Source of the DNA: Silene noctiflora
Lineage: Eukaryota; Streptophyta; Magnoliopsida; Caryophyllales; Caryophyllaceae
Assembly: GCA_009801015.1 (NCBI GenBank)
Contig: VHZZ01000042.1
Coordinates: 254,603-299,429 of the forward strand
Length of the DNA stretch: 44,827 bases
Direction of reading: 5' to 3'
Below the pieces are notes generated by a model. That model worked only from the letters and a program-made list of their open reading frames with translations. It ran no database searches and was not told the DNA's origin. Numbering within the stretch: position 1 is the stretch's first letter; each line of letters starts with the position of its first letter. The position numbers and the translations under genes were made by a program. Shown here piece by piece: positions 1 to 10,317 of the stretch.

Positions 1-130
1 GTCTCATTAAAACCTTTGTTGAGCATCCATCGCATGATCTTCGTACTATTTTACGAGAGGATATTCTAGGGGTAGCTATTCCCCGTGTAATAGCAGTTTA
101 GTTAGTCGAGGCTTGCCTCTCTTTTGTACA
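1..130 (+). mobile_element. 3' tail of a LINE (RNase H C-terminus and A-tail)
   Basis: The window opens inside the end of a non-LTR retrotransposon ORF2. The plus strand reads ...LREDILGVAIPRVIA and stops with TAG at 99-101. A short 3' UTR follows, ending GTACAAAAAAAAAA. The same protein ending and the same GTACA-A tail recur on the minus strand at 15840-16370 and 44470-44700, so this is a third copy of one LINE family. In such elements this is the C-terminal end of an RNase H domain. The 5' part lies outside the window. Confidence 0.75.
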
Positions 131-151
131 AAAAAAAAAAGGTTTATAATA

Positions 152-320
152 CTCCCTATGTTCTAGTCATTTATTTACTTTTGATTTTAGTACAATAATC
201 AAAAAAAGAGAAGGGAGCCATTTATTGGGTGATAAGTGGACTTAATTGAGTGTGATCGGATCAACTTGCCATCAAAGCATTCCAAAAATATAAAAGTAAA
301 CAATTGACCGAAACACCCTA
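152..320. mobile_element. Degenerate Stowaway-like MITE
   Basis: The left end reads TA-CTCCCTATGTTCTAGTCATTTATTTAC, and the right part (CAATTGACCGAAACACC) is its imperfect inverse. It resembles the better preserved elements at 6764-6971 and 25223-25396, sharing the internal phrases about 'aagtggac..aattgagtgtg'. The right terminus has lost the GGGAG end. It lies directly after the LINE tail. Confidence 0.5.
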
Positions 321-327
321 GTTCGAA

Positions 328-432
328 TTGAAATACTCTTGATATGTGGAGGTTAATTACTCATTCAATTTGTTGAGTTTCAAAATCATCTTTTGAAATA
401 CTCTTGATATGTGGAGGTTAATTACTTATTCA
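328..432. repeat. 40-bp direct repeat
   Basis: The unit beginning TTGAAATACTCTTGATATG occurs at 328-367 and 393-432 with one mismatch, separated by 25 bp. No coding potential is seen. Confidence 0.85.
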
Positions 433-1154
433 CTATTGGGAGTTTGTGACTTGTGAGACGTGAACAATGGATAAGTTAGTTCTACCATATTCTTTTTGGA
501 GAAAATTTTACTCTTCTTCGAAAGGACCGTCCTCCTGATCCCTAAAGATAAATAGGCAATCCATCAAATAAAATATTTAAAAGGCTTCGGTATAAATGTA
601 TAATGAGTACAGTCTTCCTAAACGCCACAATAATTTTTCTTCCTTTTGTGTTGTGCTCTCTAATTTAGTATCCTAAATTATACAGAGTATTTGAAACTTG
701 AAACATGAGCGGAAATCGTTCATACGTTTACCTAGGAACTAGGAAGATTAAAACTGTAAAAGTACTTAATATTAAGACTAATGTAGATACAGAGTAGACA
801 AAATTTTTCAAAAGACTTGGTAGATAGTTGCTGAATCTTCGTTACTTATACAATAACACTTGTATAAAATCGCTTATACACATAGATTAATTGACTGTGT
901 ACTCACTTAAATTATCATCAAATTTTCATATTAATTCCCCAATTTACGTAACGTAGAAAACACGTGAAATTCAACCAAAATACGAAATTAAACAACAGAA
1001 ACACAGATGATGATCACAATTCACAAACACGGAGTAAAATTAAGTCCTAATTTTTAGTATTCGATCCTTATTACAAGTATAGTTCACATATAAAACAGAG
1101 CAAAATAAACACAAAATTAAACTACTCATAATAATTAATTGCATCTTTTATTAA
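433..1154. other. AT-rich intergenic, no gene seen
   Basis: I see no plausible ORF or recognised repeat here. The part next to 1155 is the 3' flank of the proline-rich protein gene, read on the minus strand. Confidence 0.5.
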
Positions 1155-1619
1155 TTATATCCACAAGATTATTAGTTGTAGCAATCCATACCCAACAATT
1201 ATATCCAACTTAGATGCACCTGAAAAATAAGAGTAGTTTGGATCAACAGGGTATAACCCACCAGGTGGTGCAGGCACATATATCCAACTAGACGGCGACG
1301 GCGGTGGTGGCGGGCAATAAGTAGTACCACTGGGTGGTTTCTTAGGTGCTGGCGGTGGCGGAGGCGGAGACGGTGGTGGTGGGCTTTGGTAACATGATGG
1401 ATGACCACATGGTGAACAACCACCACACTTTATACTAGGGTCAGAGGAGGATTCATCAAGCTTCCTTGATGATGATGATAGGCTATTTATTTCCGCTGCG
1501 TATACTGATCCTTTATTATCGCCATTGATTTCATATACAAAAGATGTTAATATTAATAAGGTGGAAATTATTATTATTATGTAAGGTGATAGTGATGATC
1601 TTGGTATTATTATTGACAT
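1155..1619 (-). CDS. Proline-rich, extensin-like cell-wall protein
   Basis: This is a single-exon gene of 154 codons. The N-terminus has a long hydrophobic stretch (about residues 13-29, with a run of isoleucines), a signal peptide or signal anchor. A Cys-rich motif CGGCSPCGHPSC (about 65-76) comes next. It is followed by proline blocks SPPPPSPPPPPPAP and YCPPPPPSPS and by the conserved phrase PPGGLYPVDPNYSYFSGA. The last ~17 residues are hydrophobic, which would suit GPI anchoring. The order Cys motif, poly-Pro, GGLYPVDPNY matches a small plant family of hydroxyproline-rich glycoprotein-like proteins (Arabidopsis At1g23040/At1g70990 type, from memory). Prolines in SPPPP contexts are usually hydroxylated and arabinosylated in such proteins. 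The role is presumably structural at the wall or plasma membrane; no enzymatic motif is seen. Confidence 0.8.
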   Translation of the reverse strand: MSIIIPRSSLSPYIIIIISTLLILTSFVYEINGDNKGSVYAAEINSLSSSSRKLDESSSDPSIKCGGCSPCGHPSCYQSPPPPSPPPPPPAPKKPPSGTTYCPPPPPSPSSWIYVPAPPGGLYPVDPNYSYFSGASKLDIIVGYGLLQLIILWI

Positions 1620-2056
1620 TTTTAGGTAATGGAGTTGTTATTTTGTGGAGTATGGAGGAAAATAAGTATAAGAATGAGTATGGTTTTGTGGAAATTATGT
1701 TTAAGATTGTGTATTTTAGTGTCAGACTTTGGGGTTACGTAATAGACTGGTATATGACTACATGTATCACTCTTTCTTGGTGGTACGATAAATATCGAAG
1801 TAATTTAGTGTGTATTTGGCCTGGCTTATTAAAGTATTACTCATGACTGAACATGGCCTTAGATACCCCTGTATGAAATATAGAATTTTTATTTTTATGT
1901 ACATTAATCTTTTAGAGTTCGAGTTACGTATTTTAATACTTTCTTTTTATAAAAAAGGGCTGGAAAATTATGTCGATACCTCCTAATATTCCCTAGCAAA
2001 ACTAATAATGCAATAAAGATAAATTAGGGGGAAAAGTAGAAAGTTTATTTTAACTA

Positions 2057-2314
2057 GTCCCTCCATTCAACTCCACACTACACATTTCTATTTTGTACGC
2101 TATTTACAAGTGAGTCTTCAATTTCGATTTTCTCTCAATACATAAGTGAAAATTTATTCATGTGGGATCTTGTTTGATTCGTCTTTTGGAGTGAATCAAA
2201 AATACCTAACTTCTATAATTTTTGTAAATACGTAGCTAAAGATATTTACAGCGTAAAACAATCGTTGACAAACGTGAAAAAACAAATGTATAGGGTGAAG
2301 TTTAATGGAAGGAG
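2057..2314. mobile_element. Stowaway-type MITE
   Basis: Ends GTCCCTCCATTCAACTCCAC and GTTTAATGGAAGGAG are inverted relative to each other and are flanked by TA (2055-2056 and 2315-2316). The TA duplication and CCCTCC end are the hallmarks of Stowaway (Tc1/mariner-derived) MITEs. Confidence 0.65.
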
Positions 2315-2319
2315 TAAAA

Positions 2320-4129
2320 AAATTGGAATTTAGATTTTTCTTGTTTAGATGGGGGAGAAACAATTCTAGTATAAACCAATTGGGAATGTAATAATAAGAT
2401 ACAATAAATTTGGAAGTAAATTGAAAGTCTTAATTAAAAAATTTTAAATTTTAAGTTTTTCTTTCAATAAAGATGAGCGTCTCTACTAACCTCATAGCTC
2501 CACCGCTAACTGTTGTATAAGAATTTGCATATAGAATGATATGCGTAGGTTGTGGAAAAAGTGAGTTTCTTCGGGTTAGGTATTTGTTGGACTTATATTT
2601 ATGAGTTGAATGTGGGATGTGTAGGATTTCATGGAATTATTTCTAAAATTATAATTTAGAGTATGTTTTTTAGCTAAACTGCTAAAGCTAGTGTAGTCTT
2701 TGTAACTATGCATGTGGACGGTCCACTAATAAAGGTCACATTCACAAGTCACTATTACACACTTTCGGACCTTCTTTCGTGTATACTTTTCTACTCCCTT
2801 ACGCATTTCATTTCTCTAATTATTGATGAACATTTGTTGAAATTAAACATCATACGTGGTTTGTTCAATGCATAATTAGCTAGGAGAATTTTATGTAAAG
2901 GGATGGTGTTATCGATATTCATCGTGATTTTCTTAAATTAAAATGAATTTTGAATTTGTTTTTTTATGTGTGAAACAAGTCACAAGGACAATATGACATA
3001 CGCGTGAGGAAGAGTCAAACTCGTGACCTATTATAACGATAACTTAATCTTAATCATTAGAATAAGACCTTTTCGATCTTGAAATTTCAAATATAATGAT
3101 CCCATCAGAACCAAGAGACAACAGAGCAAAGAAAAGCTAATAAAAAAGTACGCTCTCCCATTCATCACATTCGGTACATTTACTTTTGGTGCTGAGTTTT
3201 AAGACCTTAATTACATTTGATTTTTAACGAGTATTTCTGTTATTTTTTTACCATGATTTAAACCCAGCAAAGAAAATGTAAAGTCTCAGTTAAACATACA
3301 AAAAAAAAAAAAAAAAAAAAACATAAAAAATTTGATGAATAAGAAAGACTAAAGAGTGGTAATGTGGACTGTGGCGAGCTATCATGAATGGGCCTCCTCC
3401 AATATATCCTAAAATCAGCCCAATACAAGAGATAAAACTACGTACTTCATATGGGCTCAACCCAATCAAGCACTAATTTTTCATCCGACAGTCGGTCTTA
3501 GTTAGGCCGTACTAATTAGTAGACTATACAACCAGTTGTATACATCTGGTAATATAGATTTGGAGGTTTATAGCAAATGATATGAGTTTATATGTACAAT
3601 TTACGAGCTTTATTGAAAAAAGTATGAGCGCCTTTATAAAAAAACTCAAATATTATATTAAAACTCAAATATTATATTAAAACTCAAAAATAATAATATG
3701 AATTCAATAACATTTTAATTTTAACACCTAAAAAATTAAAATGTAGATCAAAATTTTTAAAAGTTCAAAAAAATTGCATATTATTATATATCATATCTGA
3801 GACTAATTTAGCATAAGACAATCTCTCCAATTACTAGTTCACATTCAACTAATACTCCTACATACATTTCCTCAAATTAAATAATGCTCCAATATATGTA
3901 TAATATGATATTAGAATGTCGTTGATTTTCCACATAGACAATGACAATAAAGTTAAATGACCAGTCAATTGCAGAAATGATGATATTCTTTTTTTGCACA
4001 TTTACGCTATGAAGACAGTTTAAATTTGATTATGATAAGTTGGACTTTAAACTAATAAAATAAAAAATGTGTTGAACTTAATACTAGTACTCTACCACAA
4101 AATATAGAACAAATAACAAGTTACGCCTT
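2320..4129. other. AT-rich intergenic with small tandem and homopolymer repeats
   Basis: No gene is recognised. A run of about 21 A lies at 3301-3321. A ~19-bp unit (AAACTCAAATATTATATTA) is repeated in tandem at about 3642-3687. The rest is low-complexity AT-rich DNA. Confidence 0.5.
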
Positions 4130-4138
4130 AATTAAAGA

Positions 4139-4336
4139 CAATAGGTCTCACTTGTGACGGATATATTCATCACAAGCTTGTGACGGGTCAAATATTACAC
4201 ATATGGGTAGATAAAACGAAAAGTAGAATGCATAAGGAATTACAAACGACTTGTTTTTATCCTCCCATGTGGGTATATTTGACCCATCACAAACTTATGA
4301 TCGACGGATATCCACCCTCACAAATCAAAATTTGTG
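4139..4336. mobile_element. Mutator-type MITE with 9-bp target duplication
   Basis: The element runs from CAATAGGTCTCACTTGTGACGG to CAAAATTTGTG and is flanked by a perfect 9-bp duplication AATTAAAGA (4130-4138 and 4337-4345). Inside are inverted TGTGACGG / CCGTCACA-like blocks shared with the elements at 26180, 31462, 36631 and 44037. A 9-bp duplication is typical of Mutator-like elements. No coding capacity. Confidence 0.75.
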
Positions 4337-4454
4337 AATTAAAGATAACTTAGTCAATCAAAACAAACATATAAAGTACATAGAGAAGACTTGGGATACC
4401 TTTATACTAACTCCAATCCGAAAGTTTCAAAAGCTAGCACTTGGTACTGCTTAA

Positions 4455-4915
4455 GACAGTAATATCCGTTTCAGCAGGTCTTTCGAGAGACCATTTTCCA
4501 TTAAACTAGTGGGAGACAAAACATGGAAAACCAAAATTAAATAACTCTCTCCTTTCATTATGTGAGATGTCTCTCTATAATATTATTGAGAGACCGTCTC
4601 TCTGAAATTTTTGCGTATCCGTTTTTTAATTGAAAAATGAATACAAATATTACCATTTAATTATAAAAGATAATTTTTTTGTTATTACCTAAACAACTAC
4701 TCTTATAAAGTTTCAATTCTTTAAAATTTATTTTACGGTTAAAACAAATATTGTTGTATTAATCGAGAACTTTTAAAGTTTCAAAACAATATATATGCAA
4801 CTATTCTTTAACCGTCGATCTTATTTAAGACTGTTTTAACTTAAGATCTCTCACAAACTTCTTTTATTTTCATTGAGCGTGAGAGCCATTTTAAGTTAAA
4901 ACCGTCTTAAACTAG
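4455..4915. repeat. Inverted-repeat-rich stretch (GAGAGACC and AAGACTGTTTTAAC motifs)
   Basis: Two palindromic pieces are visible: GAGAGACC / GGTCTCTC-like blocks at about 4485-4600, and TTTAAGACTGTTTTAACTTAAG matched in inverse by TAAGTTAAAACCGTCTTAAAC at about 4890-4912. Both look like small MITEs, but I cannot fix their ends. Confidence 0.4.
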
Positions 4916-4933
4916 AATGATTGATACTTTAGT

Positions 4934-5104
4934 CAGTGGCGGATTTAAGGGGGCTAGCAGGGGCGCTCGCCCCCGCTGAACAATGAAAAGTCAGAAAGTT
5001 TTAGTTCAATTTTTCAAAAAAATTTTGAGGTAAATTTATTGCAATATTTATTCACCCCATTAAACTTTTTTGCCTCTAATCGTAAATCATAGCTCGGCCA
5101 CGGA
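4934..5104. mobile_element. CAGTGGCGGA-type MITE (hAT-like), degenerate
   Basis: It starts CAGTGGCGGATTTAAGGGGGCTAGCAGGGGCG and has a poor inverse match (GCTCGGCCACGG) at its right end. Related copies start at 21289 and 29289. The well-preserved element at 10936-11221 has a CAGTGGCG end with an 8-bp target duplication, which suggests hAT affinity for this type of end. Confidence 0.45.
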
Positions 5105-5339
5105 CTTTAACTATGTAATGTGTTCTATGTCAAAAGCATAAAAGTCGTAATGCTTTAGGTATAGAGTTAGTAAAGAAGGTATCAATGAATCATCCTTCCT
5201 TTGTAAAATGCATCATGCATGTGTATTAGGTGACACCAAAAACAGCCGCCAACGTAGATATATATCAAACTTCTTCATCTTTGAAATTAATTGTTATTAT
5301 ATGCGTCGTCAAAAGATAGTACGAGTAATATATACCATA

Positions 5340-5378
5340 TAATATAATATAATATAATATAAAATAATAAAATAAAAA
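5340..5378. repeat. AT-rich microsatellite
   Basis: Repeated TATAA/AATAT units lie about 190 bp upstream of the uclacyanin start codon, in its promoter region. Confidence 0.7.
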
Positions 5379-5439
5379 ACGCGTACCTACTACTACTACT
5401 TTTTGTCACATTTTAGTTGTCACATTATGACTCGTTTTT

Positions 5440-5449
5440 TCTATATAAT
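5440..5449 (+). promoter_or_regulatory. Candidate TATA box of the uclacyanin gene
   Basis: CTATATAATG lies about 120 bp upstream of the ATG at 5564, a reasonable distance for a plant TATA box and 5' leader. Assigned from position and motif only. Confidence 0.4.
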
Positions 5450-5563
5450 GTCCTTCATTTTAATTCCATCTCAAACATTCCATTTTCCCTTGTTTACTAC
5501 TACAAAAATATATCATTTTTTTCGACGAAATTAAAACAAGTTAATTAATTAAGGAGAAATATA

Positions 5564-7869
5564 ATGGCTTTGGCAATTGCTCTTTTTGTTATGCTAATGG
5601 CTTCTCCATTAGGGTTTGTTAATGCTCAAAATCCAATTACTTGGACTTTAAACAAAGATTACACAAGTTATTCTACTCAATCTTTCAAAACTGGTAGCAC
5701 CTTAGGTATGTTTCTTCTCATGTTTAGTTTCACTTGCATGTCGCGATATTAGTTACGAGTAATTAATATTTTACTGTTAGTAACGTATGTGAGTATGTGA
5801 TCGATATTTGTTTAAGTTATTTGCTTATTTTTGATTAAAATACTCCTTATAAATAATACAAGTGTGAGAATAATCTTGATTAACTTTTATATTATTTGTA
5901 CGTACAATATTACTCATATATTATTTTAATTAACTACTTAAATATATTACTCCTTATTACTAATATTAACTTTTATATTTGATTTTAATTTTTATTTAAT
6001 TATAATACTCCTTTCAAATAATATTAATATTGTACTCTTTACGATCTCTCGATCACCATATCCTTTTATTCAATCTCTACTTTTATCATGTGTGAGAACG
6101 ATATTAAATTAAGACGGTGTTGAATAAGAATGGTTGATTTAAGAAATAGAACTTCCTTATCATATGATAGAAGAGTAATAACCTTATTCGCCATTAAGCT
6201 AGCTTTTTAGTTGTCACCATTTTGTATTTTTGCTTCGAAAATTTTTAGTTTAAGAAAAATTTTCATGAGTTATTTGATCTTCAACCTCATTTTGATCTGC
6301 TTATCATTTAGTAATTATATTCACAAATTGTCCTTTTCCCTCTTTTTTATCTGTATGTCAAAAATAACGGTAAATAAATACGCCGATTGTAATAATGTGA
6401 ATAATGATTTCAAAAAGTCAATGGAAAACATAAAATATTTAAATTAAATAGTGATATCTACGCCGCCGTAATATAAAGAAAACGTTCAATTTTACGACTT
6501 TACGATATTTTAGTATAAAAAAATTCACAAGAATTTGAATTTTTGGAAATAATATTGACGACTAAATAATGTATAGTTGACGAGGGGAACGACTGCCAAA
6601 CCTACCTTATCTATACGACCAACTCCCGTGGACGGTGGATTGTGAAAAATAGAAATTGATAACAATATTTGACCACAAATAATTGTCTTTTAACATCAAA
6701 GAATTTTCATTGAAAATGACTATCCCGATCAAGACAAATGGTAACATAGCGATAAATGAGTTACTTCCTCCGTCTTGTGTCATTTGTTGTCCTTTGGTTT
6801 TGACACAAAGACCAAAGAAAGAGAAGAGAGTCAATTATAAGATGATAAGTGGATTAAATTCAATGTGAGAGATCAAATTACTCATCAAATGCAATCCAAA
6901 AATAAAAAAGACAACAATTCATTGAGACACCCAAAATAGAAAAGGACAACAAATGATCGGAACAAAGGGAGTATTTAAGAAAATGTGGAAAAGTGAGGGT
7001 AAAGTTGGAAGCTTTGAATAGGGCCACAAGAATAATATAAATAGGTAGTGGGGCATAAAGGTATCTTAGTCGTTTTTAGGCCAAATAAGGTATGTTACCA
7101 TTGGTTTAGATCGTTCATTTTATGTAAGTGTTGCCATTTGTCCGGATGAGAGGAAAAGTATGTAATTAGCTTTGGAACAAAGATTGCTATAATTCTGAAA
7201 TTATCAAGTCATCTCAGAAATAAAAACAAAAATACGAGCAAGTAAGAAATATCGACAATTTTGATGAGATAAATTCGATGAATAAATTGTAAGATATGAA
7301 TTTAATTTAGTTGTTCTTGAAGTGTTTTTGTCGTCTAAGCGTAGTAGAAAATGGAGAATTCAAATTTATTTGATCAAGATTTTATTATTTTAACGCCTTA
7401 CGGCTTACACATATATTGATGTGTGAAATTAGAAGGAAAATAAGATAGCGAAACTAAGCATGTTTTGGTTATTTCATTTTCAGAATTCGACTATGATAAA
7501 AATTCGCATAACGTGTTGGTCGTAAGTAAGAGTGATTACGACAGCTGCAATGCCAAAAATCCCATTCAGACATTCACAGACGGGAAATCAATAGTCCCCT
7601 TAAAACAGGGTGCAATGTACTTCATCTGCGGCTTCCCTGGGCACTGTCAAGGAGGCATGAAGTTGCAAGTTAATGTCGGCGGAAGCGGCTCAACTCCCGC
7701 AACCCCTGCTACCCCAGCCACCCCAACACCAACAGGTTCAGGTTCCACACCCGCAACCCCGGCTGCACCATCTCCAAAAGATAGCAGTGCAGCTGGTGGA
7801 CTCTCAGGTGCTGGTCACCTGATGGTTGGTGTATCGCTTGTTTTCGGAGCTTTCTTTGCTTTGGTCTGA
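5564..7869 (+). CDS. Uclacyanin-type phytocyanin (GPI-anchored blue-copper protein)
   Basis: Two exons: 5564-5705 and 7484-7869. The phase-1 intron of 1778 bp has borders TTAG|GTATG and TTTCAG|AATTCG. The spliced product is 175 aa. Residues 1-21 form a signal peptide ending VNA. The plastocyanin-like domain (about 22-112) carries the type-1 copper ligands His56 (NSHN), Cys96 (FICGFPGHC), His101 and Met106. Met in the fourth position is the uclacyanin arrangement, whereas stellacyanins use Gln. Cys69 and Cys102 are placed for the usual disulfide. A Pro/Ala/Thr/Ser-rich arabinogalactan-like linker (about 113-150) and a hydrophobic C-terminal tail fit O-glycosylation and GPI anchoring. Such proteins act at the outer face of the plasma membrane; electron transfer is assumed and partners are unknown. 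The domain start is shorter than in many relatives. A Stowaway MITE sits in the intron. Confidence 0.9.
6764..6971. mobile_element. Stowaway MITE inside the uclacyanin intron
   Basis: Ends CTTCCTCCGTCTTGTGTCATTTGTTGTCC and its inverse ...CAACAAATGATCGGAACAAAGGGAG are flanked by TA (6762-6763 and 6972-6973). The same family is better preserved at 25223-25396. It lies in the intron, away from both splice sites. Confidence 0.75.
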
Positions 7870-8616
7870 TGTGCTAGAGAAGAGGCAGTGCTAAGATTGA
7901 TCGAGTTATTATTCACCATTTATTTTTATGTTTTCTTGTATAAATAATTGCAGTTGGTTTTGCACTTTTGCAGTGAATTCTGAGGGTAATTTTAGGTTGA
8001 TTTTATGGAGTGTATTCATCCTGTTTTATGATTCTGTAATTCTTTCTGATGTATAATGCATTGTTTGTTCTATAAATTCTTATTTTTGGTTCATGTTCTT
8101 GAGCGAGTGTTTCTATATATATGTCCTACGGTCTAGGGAGTATAATTTGAGCTGATCAACTTAACTGTCGAACAAGCTTGAAAGAGTAAAAATTCGAGTA
8201 AAGTCTTGGACAAAATACGATATAATCCAATAGACTTGAAATAACTAACTCGAAAGTAACAAGTTTTTAACAAAAGAATGACCAAGGTCTACACATTCAT
8301 AATCCAAAATGATCTGATTGACTATTACATATTCGCATCTGAACTCAAAATGACTATTTCCATCTAACCTGCACTGCGATAATATACCCAAAATGAAACG
8401 AACTCTAAACGCTCGTTTAGCAGATACAAGGCTCTGGTTGACGATGATGGTATTCGGTTTTTATAAACAAACAAGGAAGAGAGTGGCCAAAGAATTGTCT
8501 ACTCGCCTTTGGGTAGTTAAGAGTTGAGACCCAAACTTAGAAACAATCCTATCAAGAACTTCAGCTGAAGATCGAGACACTCTGTACTACTTTTTAGTTT
8601 TCCATGATATCGGGAA
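7870..8616. other. Intergenic, 3' flank of uclacyanin
   Basis: The first ~200 bp are the likely 3' UTR of the uclacyanin gene. No gene is seen further on. A phrase ATACGATATAATCCAA at about 8216-8231 recurs at about 12590-12605, so part of this stretch is an unclassified dispersed repeat. Confidence 0.45.
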
Positions 8617-8622
8617 ATGCTC

Positions 8623-9342
8623 TCAAATATACCTAATAATCATAGAGGGACCGTCCCCGCCGTAGTCGTCTTCTTCCCTGAACTCGTTCTCATCGTCATA
8701 GTTTTCATCACCTTCTTCCTCTTCCCAGGTATCGGTAACATTGTCACCCTTATACGCGATCTTTGGCATCTTGCCTTCTTTGTCAAGAACTATCTCAGAC
8801 ACCTTCTTCCTAGTACACCTCAGCACAGAAAATCCCACATTGAAGGCTCCATCTGGCAAACTAAATTTGCGGGGACGGCCCCGACCTAAGATTATCTCAT
8901 TCATCAGTATACTATAAGAATCAATATAGATCCCAGCTCTCAATATTCCTACAGGTACAGGTACAGGTACAGGTACAACTGCAGGATACTTCATCCCTTT
9001 TTTCAAACAAGAGATGACACCCCCTCGCAAAACTTCCTTAGGATATTGAAGCAACCAAAATCCCTCAAATACCGACGTCTTCCTAATAATAGATAACCCC
9101 TCGGTATCCAGGTACCTTAACCAGATCATCGGGGATGTCAACTGTAGTATATCTACCACGCTCTTATCCTCCATGTACTCCAGAAGCCTGTGGCTGTCCC
9201 TGCTGAACCAGGACCTCGCATCTCTGTCTACAAAACCGATCACATTACTAGTACAACGGGCATATACAGCAACATCCTTCACAAGGATCATCATCATCAT
9301 CTGATGTAACCTACCCAATATGGTAGCAGAATCTGCATCCAT
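8623..9342 (-). CDS. Unidentified ORF C of a three-ORF cassette
   Basis: 239 codons; I do not recognise the family. Visible features: a Met run (MMMM) near residue 15; a VPVPVPVPV stretch at about 123-131 encoded by a GTACAG tandem repeat (about 8953-8982); an AT-hook-like core GRGRPRKF at about 153-160; and a strongly acidic tail (about 206-232, many D/E with Y and N). The ATG lies 10 bp past the stop of ORF B. This ORF is in the same frame as ORF A, and ORF B lies between them in another frame. This geometry fits one ancestral ORF split by two opposite frameshifts, or separate small genes. GC content is visibly higher than in the flanks. An old viral insertion is possible but unproven. Confidence 0.5.
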   Translation of the reverse strand: MDADSATILGRLHQMMMMILVKDVAVYARCTSNVIGFVDRDARSWFSRDSHRLLEYMEDKSVVDILQLTSPMIWLRYLDTEGLSIIRKTSVFEGFWLLQYPKEVLRGGVISCLKKGMKYPAVVPVPVPVPVGILRAGIYIDSYSILMNEIILGRGRPRKFSLPDGAFNVGFSVLRCTRKKVSEIVLDKEGKMPKIAYKGDNVTDTWEEEEGDENYDDENEFREEDDYGGDGPSMIIRYI

Positions 9343-9352
9343 ACATGTCTTG

Positions 9353-9793
9353 TTAGTTACTCCACAAGACGTAAACGATTGGGTATATCAGATCAACATA
9401 ACTTAGTACTCGAGGCAAGCCAATCTCCTTGAGATACTTATTCTGCCGCAAGGTGCAGGCTATTGCTAACGCCTTTTCCAAGTCCCTACCCAATCCGAAG
9501 TTGTTGGCGTAGTGGATTAGTGTCCCCCATATCAATTCTGCCGTTAACACAACATCCTCTGGACCTGATACCGGACTATAAGATACCAATAATATTTTGT
9601 TTGCATCTGCGGGAATTGATATATGTTCCATCCCACCTATCACGCGATGGGGGTACTCTTCACACATAGCATAGAGTATCCAGTTGCTCACGTGCTGTGA
9701 ATTCTGGTCAGAAAACACGTAGGCCGTGTCACTATACTCTAGTGCAGCAACTACATTGTCCAGCTCGTACTCCATTGTTGTTATGCTTGGCAT
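9353..9793 (-). CDS. Unidentified ORF B of a three-ORF cassette
   Basis: 146 codons; no family recognised. The sequence looks like a compact helical globular protein with no signal peptide, membrane segment or zinc motif. Its start overlaps the end of ORF A by 13 bp (9781-9793) in another frame. Its own first ATG may therefore not be the true start; the frame could be entered by a frameshift from ORF A. It ends with TAA 10 bp before the ATG of ORF C. Codon content and GC resemble ORFs A and C and differ from the AT-rich surroundings, which supports all three being parts of one unit. Confidence 0.5.
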   Translation of the reverse strand: MPSITTMEYELDNVVAALEYSDTAYVFSDQNSQHVSNWILYAMCEEYPHRVIGGMEHISIPADANKILLVSYSPVSGPEDVVLTAELIWGTLIHYANNFGLGRDLEKALAIACTLRQNKYLKEIGLPRVLSYVDLIYPIVYVLWSN

Positions 9794-10317
9794 TCGAATA
9801 TTCGATATGCCACTGCACCCTTACCTAGATGGTCAAGATACATCAGACAACCCTTCACCAACCTAGTTATCTTACTCTGCGCACAAAAAGCAATCCAGCA
9901 ACTCCTGACCTCCCTCAACGGTATATTGGACGGTTTTATGACCTCGGTTGCCCCACCGGTGCATAAAACTGTCACCACCTTCCTGACATTCCAGTCCACT
10001 CTGAACGATAATTCAAAGCAATCAGGCACAAAACGAGCCGGCCTATCCATGTCACCTCTCAGAACGTAGTCTACAATAAAACTGTCATTCAACAGGGCTT
10101 GCAGCCCATCTCCAGACCTCTCTGCCAAAAACTCGTAAATATGCAGTAGAGCTGCTTCTAAGGTAGCAGAATGGTCAGAATCCACCCTCTTCCCCGTCAT
10201 TTGCCAGTACCTAACTTCCTTCATCTGATCGTACTCGTATTTGGCATTCTGCCAACCCCTGGACTGACTCCTCAGCATGTCAGCAAACCTATCAAGGTCA
10301 GCGCCCGACAATGCCAT
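9781..10317 (-). CDS. Unidentified ORF A of a three-ORF cassette
   Basis: 178 codons starting MALSGADLDRFADML; no family recognised. It is soluble in appearance, with charged helical N-terminal segments and a basic/hydrophobic C-terminal region (SKITRLVKGCLMYLDHLGKG). It lacks a signal peptide and membrane spans. It opens the cassette, and about 120 bp upstream on the minus strand is a GTGTG-rich leader. No introns are evident. Possibilities are an old endogenous RNA-virus protein, a mobile-element protein or an orphan plant gene. I cannot decide without a profile search. No poly-A tail or terminal repeat bounding the cassette is seen. Confidence 0.5.
   Translation of the reverse strand: MALSGADLDRFADMLRSQSRGWQNAKYEYDQMKEVRYWQMTGKRVDSDHSATLEAALLHIYEFLAERSGDGLQALLNDSFIVDYVLRGDMDRPARFVPDCFELSFRVDWNVRKVVTVLCTGGATEVIKPSNIPLREVRSCWIAFCAQSKITRLVKGCLMYLDHLGKGAVAYRIFECQA

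Noticed and set aside
1199..1426. His/Arg-rich minus-strand ORF overlapping the proline-rich gene
   Set aside because: It is another frame of the poly-Pro coding repeat.
8617..8889. 90-codon plus-strand ORF opposite ORF C
   Set aside because: It is antisense to the acidic, repetitive end of ORF C and looks like a shadow of it.
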